Origin: Nitrosopumilales archaeon
Lineage (GTDB): Archaea; Thermoproteota; Nitrososphaeria; Nitrososphaerales; Nitrosopumilaceae
Assembly: GCA_025350175.1 (NCBI GenBank)
Contig: JANXYF010000095.1
Coordinates: 1-5,623, forward strand
Direction: 5' to 3'
DNA length: 5,623 bases
Shown: positions 5,487-5,623 of the stretch, piece by piece
Numbering within the stretch: position 1 is the stretch's first letter
How the letters are laid out: each line of letters starts with the position of its first letter
Made by a program: the position numbers and the translations under genes
The notes under the pieces: generated by a model
Told to the model about the DNA's origin: nothing
Seen by the model: the letters and a program-made list of their open reading frames with translations, nothing else
Databases searched by the model: none

Positions 5487-5571
5487 TGCGGGAGGTGGGA
5501 TTCGAACCCACGAACTCCTGAAAGACAGGGTCCTAAGCCCTGCGCCTTTGACCAGGCTTGGCAACTCCCGC
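5487..5571 (-). tRNA. trnL-UAG: tRNA-Leu, anticodon UAG
   Basis: An 85-base class II tRNA reading CUA-type leucine codons. The acceptor stem GCGGGAG/CTCCCGC pairs over 7 bp. The D arm contains GCC/GGC stems and a GCCTGGTCAA loop. The anticodon stem CAGGG/CCCTG encloses the seven-base loop CTTAGGA with anticodon TAG and no intron. The long variable region (14 bases, a short CTT/GAG stem) is expected for leucine. The T arm is GTGGG-TTCGAAT-CCCAC. The discriminator base is A, as leucyl-tRNA synthetase expects, and CCA is not encoded. The GC-rich sequence contrasts with the AT-rich surroundings, as is normal for structural RNA. Confidence 0.97.
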
Positions 5572-5592
5572 ATGCACCATGACTTTTAAGAC

Positions 5593-5600
5593 AAATTTAT
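5593..5600 (-). promoter_or_regulatory. Possible TATA box of tRNA-Leu
   Basis: Minus-strand ATAAATTT, centred about 26 bases before the mature tRNA 5' end. A nearer A/T stretch (TTAAAA, 5584-5589) is too close to the gene for standard spacing. The assignment is tentative because the window ends shortly upstream. Confidence 0.4.
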
Positions 5601-5623
5601 CTATTGTTGATGGTCTGTATGGC

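Noticed and set aside
5572..5623. Possible coding start at the right edge
   Set aside because: Too short to judge; it is better explained as the tRNA promoter region.

Overview
The window most probably comes from an AT-rich, gene-dense archaeon of the Nitrososphaerota (Thaumarchaeota), close to Nitrosopumilus-type ammonia oxidisers. The archaeal assignment rests on an Sm-like archaeal protein (LSm) directly followed by the zinc-ribbon ribosomal protein L37e, on TATA-box promoters placed about 27-36 bases before start codons with little or no 5' leader, on mostly absent Shine-Dalgarno sites, and on a class II tRNA-Leu without an encoded CCA. The narrower placement is inference from overall protein character, not a database result.

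Layout, left to right. A metal-dependent cyclic amidohydrolase of the dihydropyrimidinase/hydantoinase/dihydroorotase superfamily (59-1456, +) meets rpiA tail to tail with a 9-base overlap. On the minus strand, reading right to left from a clear TATA box at about 3541-3551, lies a four-gene cluster: LSm (3509-3279), rpl37e (3271-3104, a 55-residue gene), an unrecognised 326-residue coiled-coil/proline-rich protein (3103-2123), and rpiA with a GTG start (2122-1448). The last three genes share one reading frame and are separated by nothing but a single TAA each.

A second minus-strand operon, with a TATA box at 5167-5175, encodes a PurU-type formyltetrahydrofolate hydrolase (5137-4280) and, overlapping it by four bases (ATGA), a creatininase-family amidohydrolase (4283-3570) that could be the ArfB formamide hydrolase of archaeal flavin/F420 synthesis. 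Both would release formate, which archaeal purine synthesis can consume through PurP or PurT; this link is inference.

The right end holds a 159-base divergent intergenic region with a perfect 5-3-5 inverted repeat. It is followed by a 62-residue protein with a cross-brace zinc finger resembling eukaryotic AN1/HIT fingers (5297-5485, +). One base beyond its stop codon lies the 3' end of a tRNA-Leu(UAG) on the opposite strand (5571-5487). No mobile elements, CRISPR arrays or broken genes were seen. The best candidates for new biology are the unrecognised coiled-coil protein in its stop-only gene string, the mini zinc finger, and the coupled pair of formyl-hydrolase-like genes.
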